NCBI RefSeq assembly: GCF_002776525.5 | Contig: NC_045441.1 | Location: 124,875,610-124,939,609 of the forward strand | DNA: 64,000 nt | Reading direction: 5' to 3' | From: Piliocolobus tephrosceles | Lineage: Eukaryota; Chordata; Mammalia; Primates; Cercopithecidae | Part shown: positions 46,755 through 58,350 of the stretch, piece after piece | How positions within the stretch are numbered: position 1 is the stretch's first letter | Layout: each line of letters opens with the position of its first letter | Program-made: the position numbers and the translations under genes | The notes under the pieces: generated by a model | Seen by the model: only the letters and a program-made list of their open reading frames with translations | Databases searched by the model: none | Told to the model about the DNA's origin: nothing

Positions 46755-47260
46755 GGCATTCAGCCACAAGTAACATCAAACTGAACCAGCAGTGACTCAG
46801 GAAAAACATGCCCATAACAACAATTCCAGAGGTGGGCTCTTCAGGCTGCTGCAGCAGCTCAGCCCTGGCATCAGAGACCCAGACCCTTTTGACCTGTCTT
46901 CTCTGTCATCTTGGCAAGTTGGCTTGTTGCATTATGGTTGTAAAGTGTTATAGGTCTAGGTATTGTGTCCATGTTCAAAGTAGGAAGATGGGAAAACCTG
47001 CCATCATTGATAACTTTCCTTTTTATCAAATAGTAAAACCATTTTCTGAAGCTCCAATCATCTTCCTCTTAAGTGTCATGTGCAGCCTTGTATCACGTGG
47101 CTATCCCCTGCTAGCTGCAAGGGAGGCTGGGAAAGTGAGTATTTGGTTGGAAGAGGGAAAGGGAAAGGAGGGAAAGGAGCAGGACTGGCTACTGGGAGAG
47201 ACACCAGGGTCTGCCACACTCTTCCTTCCTCTCCTCCATGAAGCTCCGTTTTCTCATCCA
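46755..47260 (+). repeat. Probable ancient repeat, family not resolved
   Basis: It begins gttaggaaggcattcagcc, has attccagaggtgggctcttc at the left and gctgcaagggaggctgggaa at the right. This order occurs in a common old mammalian repeat that I cannot name with confidence. The 203-codon frame at 46808-47419 runs across it, so it is not a gene. Confidence 0.45.
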
Positions 47261-47374
47261 GATGCAAAAAACCTTTCCCCCTCTTGCTCCCAAAGTACTA
47301 CTTGTATCTTGATTTTAGCATACATATATTCTTATATATGGCAGCTACCAGTTATTTTTGTGTTTATCTTACTT

Positions 47375-47478
47375 CGCAGACTAGAAGCTCCTCAAGAGCA
47401 GAGACCATGCCTGGTTTAACTTTGCATTTCCTATAGCAGCCAGCATTGTTCCTCAAACATAGCCTTTATAAACATGTT
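47375..47478 (+). mobile_element. L2 3'-end fragment
   Basis: gactagaagctcctcaagag, then cagagaccatgcctggttta, then acatagcctttataaacatg match the L2 3' end. About 100 bp. Confidence 0.7.
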
Positions 47479-47684
47479 CTATTAACATTTCATGATACTG
47501 ATTTGAGTTTAAAAACTGTGCTTTTGTGTTGCTTGGTTGGAACTCTTTGTACCATATTTCCTTTGTTAATGTTTTAGAATGTAGGCAGTTATTATAGCTG
47601 ACGTTTGAGTTCTTGCTATTTTCAAGCATGTGACAATACCTGTAAGAGCACAGCCCTGTAGGGACTCAATAAACACTAGCAATT

Positions 47685-47865
47685 GTCATGCCCTTCAAGC
47701 CTCATCACATTCCAGTGCAGCAGATGCCATCATTATGCTTGTTTTACAGATGGGACACCTGAAGATTCAGAGAGGTTAGTTTCCTCTCTCCAAACACCAA
47801 GTTGCAGAGCTGGAGTTTCAATCCTGGTCCGTCCGAATCTGAGGTCCATGATTTTAACTATTAGT
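47685..47865 (-). mobile_element. MIR element
   Basis: Minus-strand MIR: gccatcattatgcttgtttt, then acagatgggacacctgaag, then gttgcagagctggagtttc and gaggtccatgattttaac. Confidence 0.7.
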
Positions 47866-48093
47866 TATACTATCTCCAGACCAGACTATGTTTCCTTCCC
47901 TCCTCCAAGACCTGCAAGTTAATGGAGGTTATATTCTTGGGTATTTGTTTATTTTTTCATACCTTTTTCATCTATTAGACAAGACATCAATTGATGCATT
48001 GTCCTGGATGACACCAAAGGAAACCATTTGTCCTTGTCAGCCTGAAACTGGCCTGCAGAAGTCTTGTCAGCTGTTATGCTCTGTGACCAGGTG

Positions 48094-48511
48094 TCAGTTC
48101 TTTTTCTGTTGCTTATAACAGAACACTGGAAATTGAGTGATTTATAAAGAAAAGGAATTTATTTCTTACAGTTTTGGAGGCTGAGAAGTCCAAAGTCAGG
48201 GGACTGCATCTGGTGAGAGTCTTCTTTCTGGTGGGGACTCTGGAGCATCTCGAGGTGGCACAGGACATCACATGGGGAGGGGACTGAGTGTGCTAGCTCA
48301 GGTCTCCCTCCCTCTTCTTATAAAGCCACTGGTCCCCTCCCATGTTAGCCCATTAATCACCCATTAATCCTTTAATGGATTAATTAATTAATGAGGACAG
48401 AGCCCTCATGACCCAATTGCCTCTTAAAGGCCCTGCCTCTCAAGACCACCACATTGGTGATTAAATTTCAACAGGACTTTTGGAGGGGACAGATATTCAA
48501 ATCATAATACC
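48094..48511 (-). mobile_element. ERVL-MaLR LTR (MLT1/MST-like)
   Basis: Plus-strand reading: gttgcttataacagaacact, tgatttataaagaaaagg, then gttttggaggctgagaagtc, then cattaatcc repeats, then gccctcatgacccaattgcc, ending ggacagatattcaaatcat. This is the minus-strand layout of a MaLR LTR. The subfamily is uncertain. No internal gag/pol remains are seen, so it is a solo LTR. Confidence 0.7.
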
Positions 48512-48514
48512 ATA

Positions 48515-49780
48515 GTACCAGGTAAGTCCCCTGAGAAAGCTGTTTTTGAACAGACCCAGAAAATCCACGTGTGCCAAATGATCCTTTCCGAATCCACACC
48601 CTCAGACCAACTCCTGGCCTAACTCTGGTCACATCAAGGCTCATCACTTCAGCTCCATTCATAGAGACGATCTTGGGTCTCTTTCCTCATTCTTTTGATC
48701 TTTTATTGCAATTGATTCCTCACCCCCTTTGGCTTCGTTTCCGACAGTAGAATTTGGATTCTGTAGCTTGGTCCAAAAAACTCCTTAGAACATAGTTTTA
48801 CTTGCCTTGGGTCTTCCTGTTCTTGGCTGCATCAGGTAAAATTTGAGTTCAACTTGGCCCCAGAAGCTGTGATCTCACCCTGGCCACATGGCTGGGCCTA
48901 CTTTGGCCCTCTGTGATGGCAGACCTGAGACCAAGTAAAACTTCAGCCTCATAAAAATGTTCACTAGCTCTAAAAATACACACTGATTTAGATGCAGCAC
49001 TATTTCCTCTGCCAACAGCCAGCTCTATCCATTCTTAGACTTTATTATTAAAGCTTAACTGTCTGTACACAATGTCACATATGTGAATGAGAAGTCAACT
49101 ATGCGGATATCCTCAATGTTTTGTAATCCAAATATTTGGCTCTGAGAGAACCCTGGCATCTGCGTTCATTAATCATGCAGACACCCAAACATTTGAATGA
49201 AGAATGAAAATTCACCAAATACAGGGAAAATGGCATTTATAAAGAGAAGAGTTGAATGGCTGACTAGTGTACCGACTGTTTCAGACTGGTGCAGATGGAA
49301 TCTCAGCACAGACTTCAGTTAAAGACCAATCCAAGTCAGATGAAGTGAAAATAAGGGGCAGTCTAACACTCACCTCTCTGGCTCACTTCTTTGCTTGCTT
49401 TTTTCCAGCTTCTGGGCTTGGGGGCATGTGTCAACTTGCAGGGCCTCAGTAATCTGCTTTCTCGGCTTTGCAAAACAACTCCCTTATTCCAACATACCAC
49501 AGCTACTTAGATGTGGAAATTTAACCGTCTTAAGATCAAAATCCCATTACTCACCTTGTCTATTACTATATTGGAAAGAGTATGACCTAAGGGTTAGATT
49601 GCTTTAAGCAGGCTAGCTAAAAATATTTCATCCATATTGTACCTATTCTAAAAAAGACGAGACCTTGAATAATTCCCAGGAATAAGTGCATCTGGTCTGA
49701 AGTAGATACACAAGGAGCTCCTGCACAAGGCAAGACTGTTTTGTAATTTTCAGAGTCATCACTGCCTTCATGAGGCAGTA
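48515..49780. other. Unique sequence, nothing recognised
   Basis: No repeat or exon could be identified. Frames are below 71 codons. Confidence 0.4.
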
Positions 49781-49782
49781 GA

Positions 49783-49972
49783 AAGAGAAAGGACTCTGGC
49801 ATTGGACTGGCTTGGACTCAAATCTCAGGTCTTCCCAACGATGTGACTTTTCTCTCTGGGCCTGTTTTGTTTTGTTTTTATTTGTTTATGTACTAGTTGC
49901 CCTTCTGGTTGTTGTGAGGATTAAATGAGATAAGGTGTATGGTTAGTTCCTTTCTGTGTCAAGCATGTTCTC
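49783..49972 (+). mobile_element. MIR element with (TTTTG) insertion
   Basis: ggactctggcattggactgg, then gacttttctctctgggcctg, then ttgttgtgaggattaaatga matches the MIR plus strand. A TTTTG simple tract interrupts the centre at 49864-49880. Confidence 0.75.
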
Positions 49973-49974
49973 TT

Positions 49975-50430
49975 CCTATGTACCCACTCCTCATCCCTAC
50001 CTGGTGCAACATTCATTCTCGTCCACAGTTTAGAAGGTAACAGATGGAAGAACGGCACAGCACAATGGCAGGTTCATGTTCATATAACATTATATGAAAA
50101 ACTCACACATTTTCTTTCTATTGAGGTAGCCCATGGCCCTTGATTCTTTCTGCCCATTCTCTTCCTTTTCATTCCACTGCTAGATAAATTAGGTCACCCA
50201 GAAAGCACACTGTTCACCTAAAACATCAACACACCCTATTTCCTTTGAACAGCAGAATCAAAGAAAAGCAAACAAGCATACCAGAGAAACCCATCGTGGG
50301 GACTGGGAAGATCTTGGCTGCCTCTGAGACGCTTGGATCTAAGCCCTTCATTCCACTTTCAGTAGGTTAGGGGAGCTTTCAAGGACAAGTTCTACCCTCA
50401 GTCTCCTACGGGACAGTGCCCCCTGCCGTC
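49975..50430. other. Unique sequence, nothing recognised
   Basis: Nothing recognisable between the MIR and the next Alu. Confidence 0.4.
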
Positions 50431-50450
50431 AAAACCCTGCAGTTTTCTTT

Positions 50451-50747
50451 TTCTTTCTTTTTTTTTAGGCAGAGTCTTGCTCTGTTGCCTAGACTGGAAT
50501 GCAGTGGTGTAATCTAAACTCACTGCAAGCTCCACTTCCCGGGTTCAAATGAGTCTTTGCCCTCAGCCTTCCAAGTAGCTGGGACCACAGGCATGCACCA
50601 CCATGCCCAGCTAATTTTTGTATTTTTAGTAGAGATGGAGTTTTGCCATGTTGTCCAGACTGGTCTTGAAGTCCTGACCTCAGGTGATCCGCCCACCTCG
50701 GCCTCCCAAAGTTATGGGATTACAGGTGTGAGCCACCGCGCCTGGCC
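50451..50747 (-). mobile_element. Alu element (AluS-type) with 18-bp TSD
   Basis: Minus-strand full-length Alu. aaccctgcagttttcttt (50433-50450) and aacccttcagttttcttt (50750-50767) match at 17 of 18 bases and are its TSD. The divergence of the body fits the one TSD change. Confidence 0.95.
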
Positions 50748-50919
50748 AGAACCCTTCAGTTTTCTTTAGCACCTCGGAAGTTGATGATCACCATCCATCT
50801 CAGCTGCTGGCGCTTCCCCAGCTTCTTCCACAAACATTTGGCATGTACCAACCATGTGCTCTCCTTGCAATCTGGCACCTCTGTGGTGTGGTGTTTCCAG
50901 GTTAGTGCATCCAGGGCTG

Positions 50920-50999
50920 TTAGGATGGTGCAAAAGTAATTGGTTTGTTTTACAAATACTTTTAATGGCAAAAACCACAATTACTTTGCACCAAACTAA
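50920..50999. mobile_element. MADE1 mariner MITE (miR-548-type hairpin)
   Basis: 80-bp element beginning ttaggatggtgcaaaagtaa and ending ttactttgcaccaaactaa. These are the two inverted ends of MADE1, a Hsmar1-derived MITE. The transcript could fold into a near-complete hairpin. Many members of the primate miR-548 family arose from MADE1 copies. Whether this copy is processed is unknown. Confidence 0.92.
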
Positions 51000-51004
51000 T
51001 AGTT

Positions 51005-52815
51005 ATACCACAATGATTTTGTTAGCTTTAGGCACAGGAGTGTCTTAAAGTACTTCCATGTAGACATTGCCAAAATAGTCAAATTATTTCAATAGCCTAA
51101 GAATAAGTTCAGGGTCCTTGAGCCTCCAAAATTTAAATAAAAGGCTTTTTCCTGATCGCTTGTAAGTGGCAAAATGAATTGTCCTCTGGCACTCTTCAGT
51201 ATGCATAAGCCATTTGATTGAAGGCAAACATACCCAGTCTGGCTTGCTCTTAGGGTAGGGAAAGCCTTTCTTTCTTCCTCGCCCCACGTTTCTCCCTTAC
51301 CTCTTCCACATGTTCAGAAGAATGGAAGAGCAACCTGCCCTTCCCTCTCTTAGCCTTCTCTGCAGGACAGCGGAGTGGCTTGTCTAGTTGGTGAAATGGA
51401 AGAGGGGCTCTGAGCACGTGCAGGGCGGCACCTTCTTGGCTAAGCACAAATGCTAAGTCAACGCGATTTGCTGTATACAGCATTTTCCAAGTTCTCCTGT
51501 GCTGAAATTTATGTTTTCTCTGCTCATTGTCTGAGTTTTACATAAGCCAGCTATCAGCAGGGACCTACCACAGTCACAGTAAATAGCTAAACTTGGCTTG
51601 AACCTATAGTTTCTTCCAACTCTGGGGATAGTGAGGGGCTGATGTAGTCAGGGTCACTGCAGCCTCCAGGCCCCCAAGTCTTTGCGGGTAGTCTCTGTCC
51701 CACACCATAGCCACCCAGATGTGACCACAGCTGCTTCTGAAGTTGCCAGAAAGTCCCATTCACCCCGATCACAGTTGAGTATGTTTCCTTGCAGAGAGGG
51801 GCAATCCACCTCTCCAGGCAGCTTCCTGTTACCTCGTTGACATCCCCCTTCACCCTCTTGTCTTTCTTTTGACCTCCTTCCTCCCACCCATTCACCCTGC
51901 CTCCATACCAACCACGGGAAGCCCAGGCCATACTCTCCTAAAAGCCCTCGTGCCCGCCACACCCATGACCCTGAAGGGCTCACTAGTTAACCCTAGTACT
52001 TCCCAAGTAACCCTTCCAACAAAGGAGTTTCCTCTCAGAGAGGAATTTTGGTGGCAGCTATTTCAGATGGTATTTTTTCATCCCCAGGACCACTTGTACT
52101 ACCTTTATGCTATGTAGTCTACCCACAGCACATCTCCCTGTGGCCAGGGACAGCATGGAACCTCATCACTACTTATTGCTGCCCACAGGGAAATGTCCCC
52201 ACTGATTTCCACTCGGTTACCCCTTGGTCAGGGACTCAGCTTTCCTTCGTGGTCCCTCACCCAGGTTCCTGACCTGAAGGTGAGGGGGACTTACACGTGT
52301 CCGGACGTTGTCTACAGGAGAACTTGGCAGAGGCTTCTATGGGGGCAGCTCATCCTCCTTGCTGGACTTCTGTGATAGAGAGACCTCCTTTCTTCTGCTT
52401 GGGGGGGCTCCTCATCCTTCTGGAATCCAGACCATCCTCCACTCCTGTTTTCAGTGGCCACCGTCTCTTCTCTCTCCTTCCTCAACCCTCGAGGAAAAAA
52501 ATATTTGTCTTTCACTGAAGTGGAAGTGAGTGTTTTCTTTGGACCTTTGTTTCTGCATTGGAGTGTAGGTTGGGGAAGAGAAAATGGCCCCGGGGCACAG
52601 GTAACAGAGAAGAGGGGCAAGAAATACACACACAGCCTTGTAAGGGTGCACAGGCTGTACACTGTGCAAATGCAGGAGTCCCATTCACACAGTGATGTGA
52701 TAATGAAAGTGGATTCACAACCTGATGAAAATGCCACTTTTGAGCTCTGCCTTCTCTCAATCAAGGGCAGTGCGTACACAGAGAGAGGAACGTGCTTTGA
52801 GTCTGAGGGATTCTG
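51005..52815. other. Unique sequence, no supported gene
   Basis: Contains several overlapping frames at 51587-52842 (up to about 176 codons, minus strand). They occur on both strands in competing phases and carry no domain I recognise. No repeat was identified. Confidence 0.35.
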
Positions 52816-52824
52816 ATTTGAACC

Positions 52825-53002
52825 ACCCAGCTGTGTTACCATCTCACCATATAGTCCTAGACAACTCCTGTACCATCTCAGAGCCCCAGTTTCCTTATTT
52901 ATAAAAAGACAGCAATAGCGCCTCCTTTACGGAGTTGCTGTGAGGGTGAAATGAGATCTTTTGTAATTGCCTGGCGTGTAGGTGCTCAATAAATGTCATT
53001 TC
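52825..53002 (+). mobile_element. MIR element
   Basis: cccagctgtgttaccatctc, then gagccccagtttccttattt, then gttgctgtgagggtgaaatg, then gtaggtgctcaataaatgtc is a clear plus-strand MIR. Confidence 0.85.
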
Positions 53003-53004
53003 CC

Positions 53005-54090
53005 CAGAAGTGTTGTCCTGGTTGAAGGAGTGTTGGCCAATTTCACTACTGGCCCTTTTCCAGTGAAAATATTTGGGGTCTTTCAGTAGACGCTGAAGGA
53101 ATGTCTGTTGGAGGTTGAAGAAGACACAAGTATTCTTCTTAGAGCGTAATTGAAGAAAATAATGAATTTATCAAGATATGTGGCCAATTGAGGCATCCCA
53201 GAAAGTTGAGTCTTAACAACAAGTAAGACAACGTATAGAGCACTAAATGTTAGGCACAGTTTTAAGCCTCTTCCATGTATTATTGTGCTGGTGAAAATGG
53301 ACCCTTCTGGGACACAGTATTCAAGGTGCTGGGATTTTGAGTCTTTGTAAAAGGGAGAGAAAATGTCTTTTTATTTATTTATTTTGAGAAGATGTCTTGT
53401 CTTTGCTCCATATCACCCTTCCTGCTATTGCCTGGTACATTACAGGTCTTTGCGTCCGCACATCCGGCCTGTTCCTGTCAGCCATTCTCTCCCTTTTGAG
53501 CAGTTCCTTATCTCTGAGCAATGAACTGAGCCATTTCCCAAAGATGAGCATAATCCGTGGGTCTCCCACGTGGGCGGGAGCCAGCTTGTACTTGCTGTGG
53601 AGAGCTGAAGGGGGCGGCTTTTCCCAGCTCTGCAGCAATGAGGTCTCACTGGTCCTTGAAATCAGCCACGGTGCAAGAGTTTGCATCAGGAAAATCAGCA
53701 AATGCTACCAATCAAGACCACTCCCTCCCTGGGAGCAACACCATGGCTGGCTCCGCACATTGGGAAGAAAAGCTCAGCAGGAGGTTTCAAACTTGGATGG
53801 AAGAGCTGGTAGAACACCTTTGTTTCAGACATACTTTAAAGGTGGAATTTCAGGTAGGAAGACTTTCTGCATCTATTAAACTCAAAATTGAAGGAAGAGA
53901 AGTAACAGATCTTCAAAAACTAGGCTGAAAGATATCCTCTGCAGGCCAGGTACATCTTTAGTGTAACAATCTGTGTCTGGCAACAGCTTAACACGCTCAG
54001 GGGCATCTTCATGTTTCTCATAATGCAATGTTTCAGGAAACTCTGGAAAGTAAACGCGAGGTCACAGATTTAGAGGAAATCCGGTGAACT
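53005..54090. other. Unique sequence, no supported gene
   Basis: Two plus frames (53397-53879 and 53557-53928, up to 160 codons) overlap in different phases. Neither shows a recognised domain, and a minus frame covers the same DNA, so I do not call a gene. Confidence 0.35.
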
Positions 54091-54095
54091 AAGTC

Positions 54096-54118
54096 AAAAA
54101 AAAAAAAAAAAAAAAAAG
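54096..54118. repeat. Poly(A) run of about 22
   Basis: An isolated A run after ggtgaactaagtc, without a recognisable Alu or L1 body on its left. It could be the tail of an unrecognised retro-insertion or a simple expansion. Confidence 0.85.
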
Positions 54119-54119
54119 A

Positions 54120-54345
54120 TTCAGCATATCCTGAATCCAGTGTTTGTACACAAGATGGCGCTCTCTTCTTAGGAGAAGACAATTGGAAAACTTGCTAACC
54201 GCTGAACCCTCTTTGCATGTTGTGATGGATTGCATTAGTGCAATTGGTCTGAGCTGAGCAATATTAAGGTCAAAATCATTGGCTTGATGCCTTATAAATG
54301 CATTTCTGTGAATATACGAGTCAACACTAATTATTTCCATTCCTG
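54120..54345. promoter_or_regulatory. Repeat-free candidate regulatory block with YY1-type site
   Basis: caagatggcg at 54151-54160 fits the YY1 consensus. It is followed within 130 bp by ctttgcatg (octamer-like), gcattagtgcaattgg, gctgagcaatattaaggtc and actaattatttcc. The dense AT-rich cores in repeat-free DNA suggest a conserved enhancer. This is inference. Confidence 0.25.
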
Positions 54346-54349
54346 GGGA

Positions 54350-55905
54350 GGGGAAGGGGAGTAGAGAATACTAAGTCAACTGCAAACCCCGTTGCTGGTG
54401 AGTCTTCTGTTCACAGATGGAGAGGAATTTGAAACTGATCTCTTTGTTCCCATAAGTGACCAAAGAGTCCTTAGTCTCCCAATGGGAGACAAAGGTGGGT
54501 GTCCAAATTCCTCTGTAGGACCCTGCATCTGAATTCATGGACTGCCTCTCCCCCAACCCCTGCCCCGCCCTGCCCCTCATCCCTACAGGTCATTTTCTAT
54601 ACAGCACCAATTCACATCATCTGTTCAATCCTACAGCAGTTTCAGGGATTATAGGAACAAATGCTGCTCAGTTGTAAATTACAGACACAGTCCCTGTCCC
54701 TCTTCCAACTTGACACAGATTCAGGCACTGACCAATCTACTTTAGGCACCCTGTCTTCTCCCAGCCCTGGCTAACTTGCCAGCCTTGGAATACCCATCTT
54801 CTCCGGCAGTTCACCATATCTGAGTGCCCCATCTCAAAGCCTAGCCTTTTCCTTTGGCCCATTTTGGTCACAGATGCCAGCTCTCACCCTCTAACCCAGG
54901 CTGGAACAATGGTCTTAGAGGCCACTTGCCATATGGTCTGGCTAGATGTCCCTCCAGCCATCACCTCTGGTATTGTCTGCTGGGTTTTCCACTGATTGTG
55001 GTCCCTCAGGTTCTTTATCCTGTCTCTGAGGGCAGCCCTGCTCTGGCGGTGTGCCCAGGAGGCCATTCCCACATGCTTGGCTCCTACTGTCCTTGTTGCC
55101 AACTGTTCTTGGCACCTGGACATTTATTGTGCTGTTCCTCAAGTCCTTTGCTCCAGGTGAATGCACCTCAGGTTGTTTCTCTGCCTCGCTGATAAATGAA
55201 GAGCCCTTCCTAAACCTCCCAACTCTGCTCTCAGCACCCTCCTTTCAGTAGGAACCATCTTGGAAAGTGGACTGTTGGGGGTTTTGTGAACTAGCCCTCC
55301 CATCTCTTTGTTAAGTTGTGAGGAGGCTGCAGACATCTGTGCATGTTAGATTAGTCCACATTTCAGAGCCAAGAGGAACAAGAAACACGATGGCCTCATA
55401 GTCTAGCCTTTGCAGACTTTGCCAATGACATGGGTAGGTTGAGATCCTGCCTTACCTCATCCTGGCTGGTCCTGATCAAGTCCTCCTGCTCCCAGCCGAA
55501 ATCTCACTGTGCTAACTTGAAGGGAACGATCATGTGAGTACACCAGTATTTCTTGCTTCCCATCTATTCTTTCTCTTCCTTATGTTTTAAGTATTTCAAG
55601 AGCTGGAGAGGCCCAATAAGTCAAGTGAGAGTTTGTTTAAGATGAGCAGATCATATCTGAATGCAGAAGGGAAAGATCTCTTTGGTAGGGAAAACAAAAG
55701 TATTTGTGATTGCTTGCAGTGGAGAGTTAAAAAGCCAGGGCTCTCAGCCATTCATTGCCCAAGCTCGCAGCACTCATAGGAGTAGAAAAGGTCAGAATAA
55801 GCCGTGGGGCCAGTGTGTGACTCACCATTTCTTTTGAAACCAAAGGTTCACTTCTCTGGAGACTAATTCTATTCTTACTTTCCTAATTCTACCTTGGAGA
55901 GTTCC
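54350..55905. other. Unique sequence, no supported gene
   Basis: No repeat was identified. Frames of up to 112 codons at 54854-55192 are opposed by minus frames over the same DNA and have no recognisable domain. Confidence 0.35.
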
Positions 55906-55909
55906 TCCC

Positions 55910-56420
55910 TCAATCCTAGGCTTTGACCTGTTCTTGGAATTTCAGTCTTTTCTCTTTCAGGCACTGTGACAGATTGATGTCATTAATATCCCACACCAAT
56001 GGTCTCTCTATACCTATGCCTTTTGCCCTGTAACCTTGCGGTCCCTGCCTACTTGACTCTGGGACTTGGGACTTCCTGTGGTCAATGGGACAGGAGCAAA
56101 CTGGATGCAAATTTGGGCTTGTTTGCTTCTCTCTTTGTCATCAACTCCTGCCACTTTATAAGAACAAGCCTGGGCTATCCTCCTGGAGGATGAGGGATCA
56201 TATGGAGCAGAGCTGAGTCATTCTAGCTTGAGGTTGTCTTAGACCAGCTGGCCCCTAGCTGACCTGCCAGACATGTGAGTGTGAGCCTGCTGAGATCAGT
56301 AGGATAACCCAGTTCAATCCACGGGCTCATGAGCAAAAATACATCTTTATGGTTGTGTTCCACTCAGGTTTTGTGGTTGTTTGTTATGGAACAATGTTGC
56401 GGCAATAGATAACTTATACT
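55910..56420 (+). mobile_element. ERVL-MaLR LTR (MLT1-type)
   Basis: ttgacctgttcttggaattt, then ggacttcctgtggtcaatgg, then caagcctgggctatcctcct, then ggaggatgagggatcatatg, ending ttgttatggaacaatg and ggcaatagataactta. This order matches an MLT1-type LTR in plus orientation. No internal part remains. Confidence 0.6.
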
Positions 56421-56424
56421 GGAA

Positions 56425-56860
56425 AAGAATGTGAAGACTATAGAAGGTTTCTTACTCCCGAGATTCTGGGGGTGATGAAGCTCTTTCTTCATCTATCTGT
56501 AGACTAGTAGGAGTAGATTGGCAAAGTGCTCAGAGATTCTCATGACCCAGGTTTATTACAAGAACACAAAAGATCATGGCTGTTTGAGCCAGATGTATAT
56601 GTGGGAGTGGGATCTATATAGATATGAGGAGGAATGTTTGTAATCCTCACTTGGGCTCCATGATTGACTCTTGGTAACTAAACTGTATTTTATTTTGTTT
56701 AGTTGAAGAAGTAAACACCTTCTGCCTGTGGGGCACACTTGTAGACTTTGGGCTTATCATGTGTGACACAACACCTGCCCACATGGCATGAAAGTCCCAC
56801 AGTCGGGGCTTCATCACTTGGATTACTACGGTCATATTAATAATGGAAAACAACGCTTTA
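56425..56860. other. Unique sequence, nothing recognised
   Basis: No repeat or exon was recognised before the L2 fragment. Confidence 0.4.
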
Positions 56861-56864
56861 ACTT

Positions 56865-57240
56865 GTTTCCAGTCCAACCCATCCTGCCCACTGCTGCCAG
56901 ATTTATTTGCCCCAAATCCCAATTCACTTCCAAACTTTCCTTTCTCTGCTCAAGGATATATATTGGTTCCCCATGGCCTTTTGGGCTAAACCTAAACTCA
57001 TTCTGGTATTTTAGAAGCCTTATAATCTAGCTCATCTTGGCTATTCAGGCCATCTTCCACTATTTTCTGTGGCCATAACAGGCTCTGTGCTTTTCCCTGT
57101 GCAGGTATCTTGCTCTTTTGTGTCCCTCCCTCCCTCCCTCCCTCACCTCACCTCTGCATCAGACCTGTGGAGAGCCTACTTTTCCTTCAAGATTCAACTC
57201 AGACCTCGCCTTGTCCATAAAGCCTCCTTAGTAAGTCTAG
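56865..57240 (+). mobile_element. L2 fragment with (CCCT)n
   Basis: Plus-strand L2: tatattggttccccatggcc, then tcattctggtattttagaag, then tcaagattcaactcagacct. A CCCT simple repeat (57123-57143) sits inside. Confidence 0.7.
57123..57143. repeat. (CCCT)n microsatellite
   Basis: Five CCCT units within an L2 fragment. Confidence 0.85.
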
Positions 57241-57351
57241 AAGATGTTGATGTTTGCCCATTTTGATGACCTGTAATACTGGGTCATTCTCCACTGGGCG
57301 AAAGCCGTTGGTGGAGAATTTACATGACTCATCAATAGAGTAATCAATTCA

Positions 57352-57646
57352 GGTCAGGCATGGTGGCTCACATCTGTAATCCCAGTGCTTTGGAAAACTC
57401 AGAGAGAGGGATGCTTGAGGCCACAAGTTCAAGACCAGCCTGGGCAACATAGTGAAACCCCATCTCTATAAAAAATAAACAAATTAGCCAGGCTTGATGG
57501 CACTTGGTTGTAGTACCTGTTACTTGGGAAGCTGAGGTGAGAGGATTCCTTGAGTCTAGGATTTGGAGGCTGCAGTGAGCCATGATTGTGCCACTGCACT
57601 ACAGCCTGGGCAACAGAGTGAGACCCTGTCTCTAAGAAAAACTGAA
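57352..57646 (+). mobile_element. Alu element (AluJ-type)
   Basis: Full-length plus-strand AluJ starting ggtcaggcatggtggctc with J-type gatgcttgaggccacaag. gagtaatcaattca (57338-57351) and gagtgatcaataca (57647-57660) match at 12 of 14 bases as an aged TSD. Confidence 0.93.
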
Positions 57647-57664
57647 GAGTGATCAATACAACCC

Positions 57665-58090
57665 TCCCTCGTACCTCAGGGAAGGGTTCTTAAGGCATAT
57701 GTGGTCTTTTTCTCATTCTGTAAGCCTAAAGAAGAATAAGGAAAGGAAGTAAACACTATTCTGTATAATAATATGATTCTCTAATGTCATGGATGGATAG
57801 AGATGACATCAAAAATTATGAAAGTTAGAAAAATACTTCCTTCCTAGTAGAAGCTACTGTTCTGAGAATTAATGTTTGTGCACATGTGTGTGTCTGTGTG
57901 CGCATACCTGTGTGCATGTGTGTGAATGGGCCTATTCCAACAGGTAAAATAGTTAAGGGACAATCCTGCCCATAACCCATTCAGGTGAGAGATCACAAAG
58001 GCAGTCTGGCCTAGGAGATCCCCTTTACCCACTGGGAAAGCAGGAATTCCAAAGTGGTTCCCACTGGACTGCTCTATGGGATTTGGTGTG
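57665..58090. other. Unique sequence with a TG-rich patch
   Basis: A degenerate TG patch (about 57877-57925) is the only feature seen. Confidence 0.4.
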
Positions 58091-58350
58091 TTAATGCTTA
58101 TCTTAGGCAGTTTGTGCTGCTCTAACAAAACACCCGAGACTTGGTAATTTATGAAGATCAGAAATTTATTTCTCGTAGTTCCAGAGGCTGGGAAGTCCAA
58201 GATCAAGGGGCTAGCAAGTATGGCGTCTGATAAGGGCCCAGTCTCTTTCTAGATGGTGCCTTGTTGCTTTGTCCCCTGGAGGGGATAAGTGCTATGTTCT
58301 CACAAGATGGAAAGGACAGAAGGGGCTGAGCCAACCCCTCCATTCCTTTT

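Noticed and set aside
46808..47419. Open frame of about 203 codons, plus strand
   Set aside because: It runs from a probable ancient repeat into an L2 tail, with no recognised protein domain.
52312..52842. Minus-strand open frame of about 176 codons
   Set aside because: Several other frames on both strands are open over the same interval. No recognised domain or repeat-free exon structure.
53397..53928. Two overlapping plus-strand open frames of 123-160 codons
   Set aside because: Different phases over the same DNA, with opposing minus frames and no domain. Probably chance.
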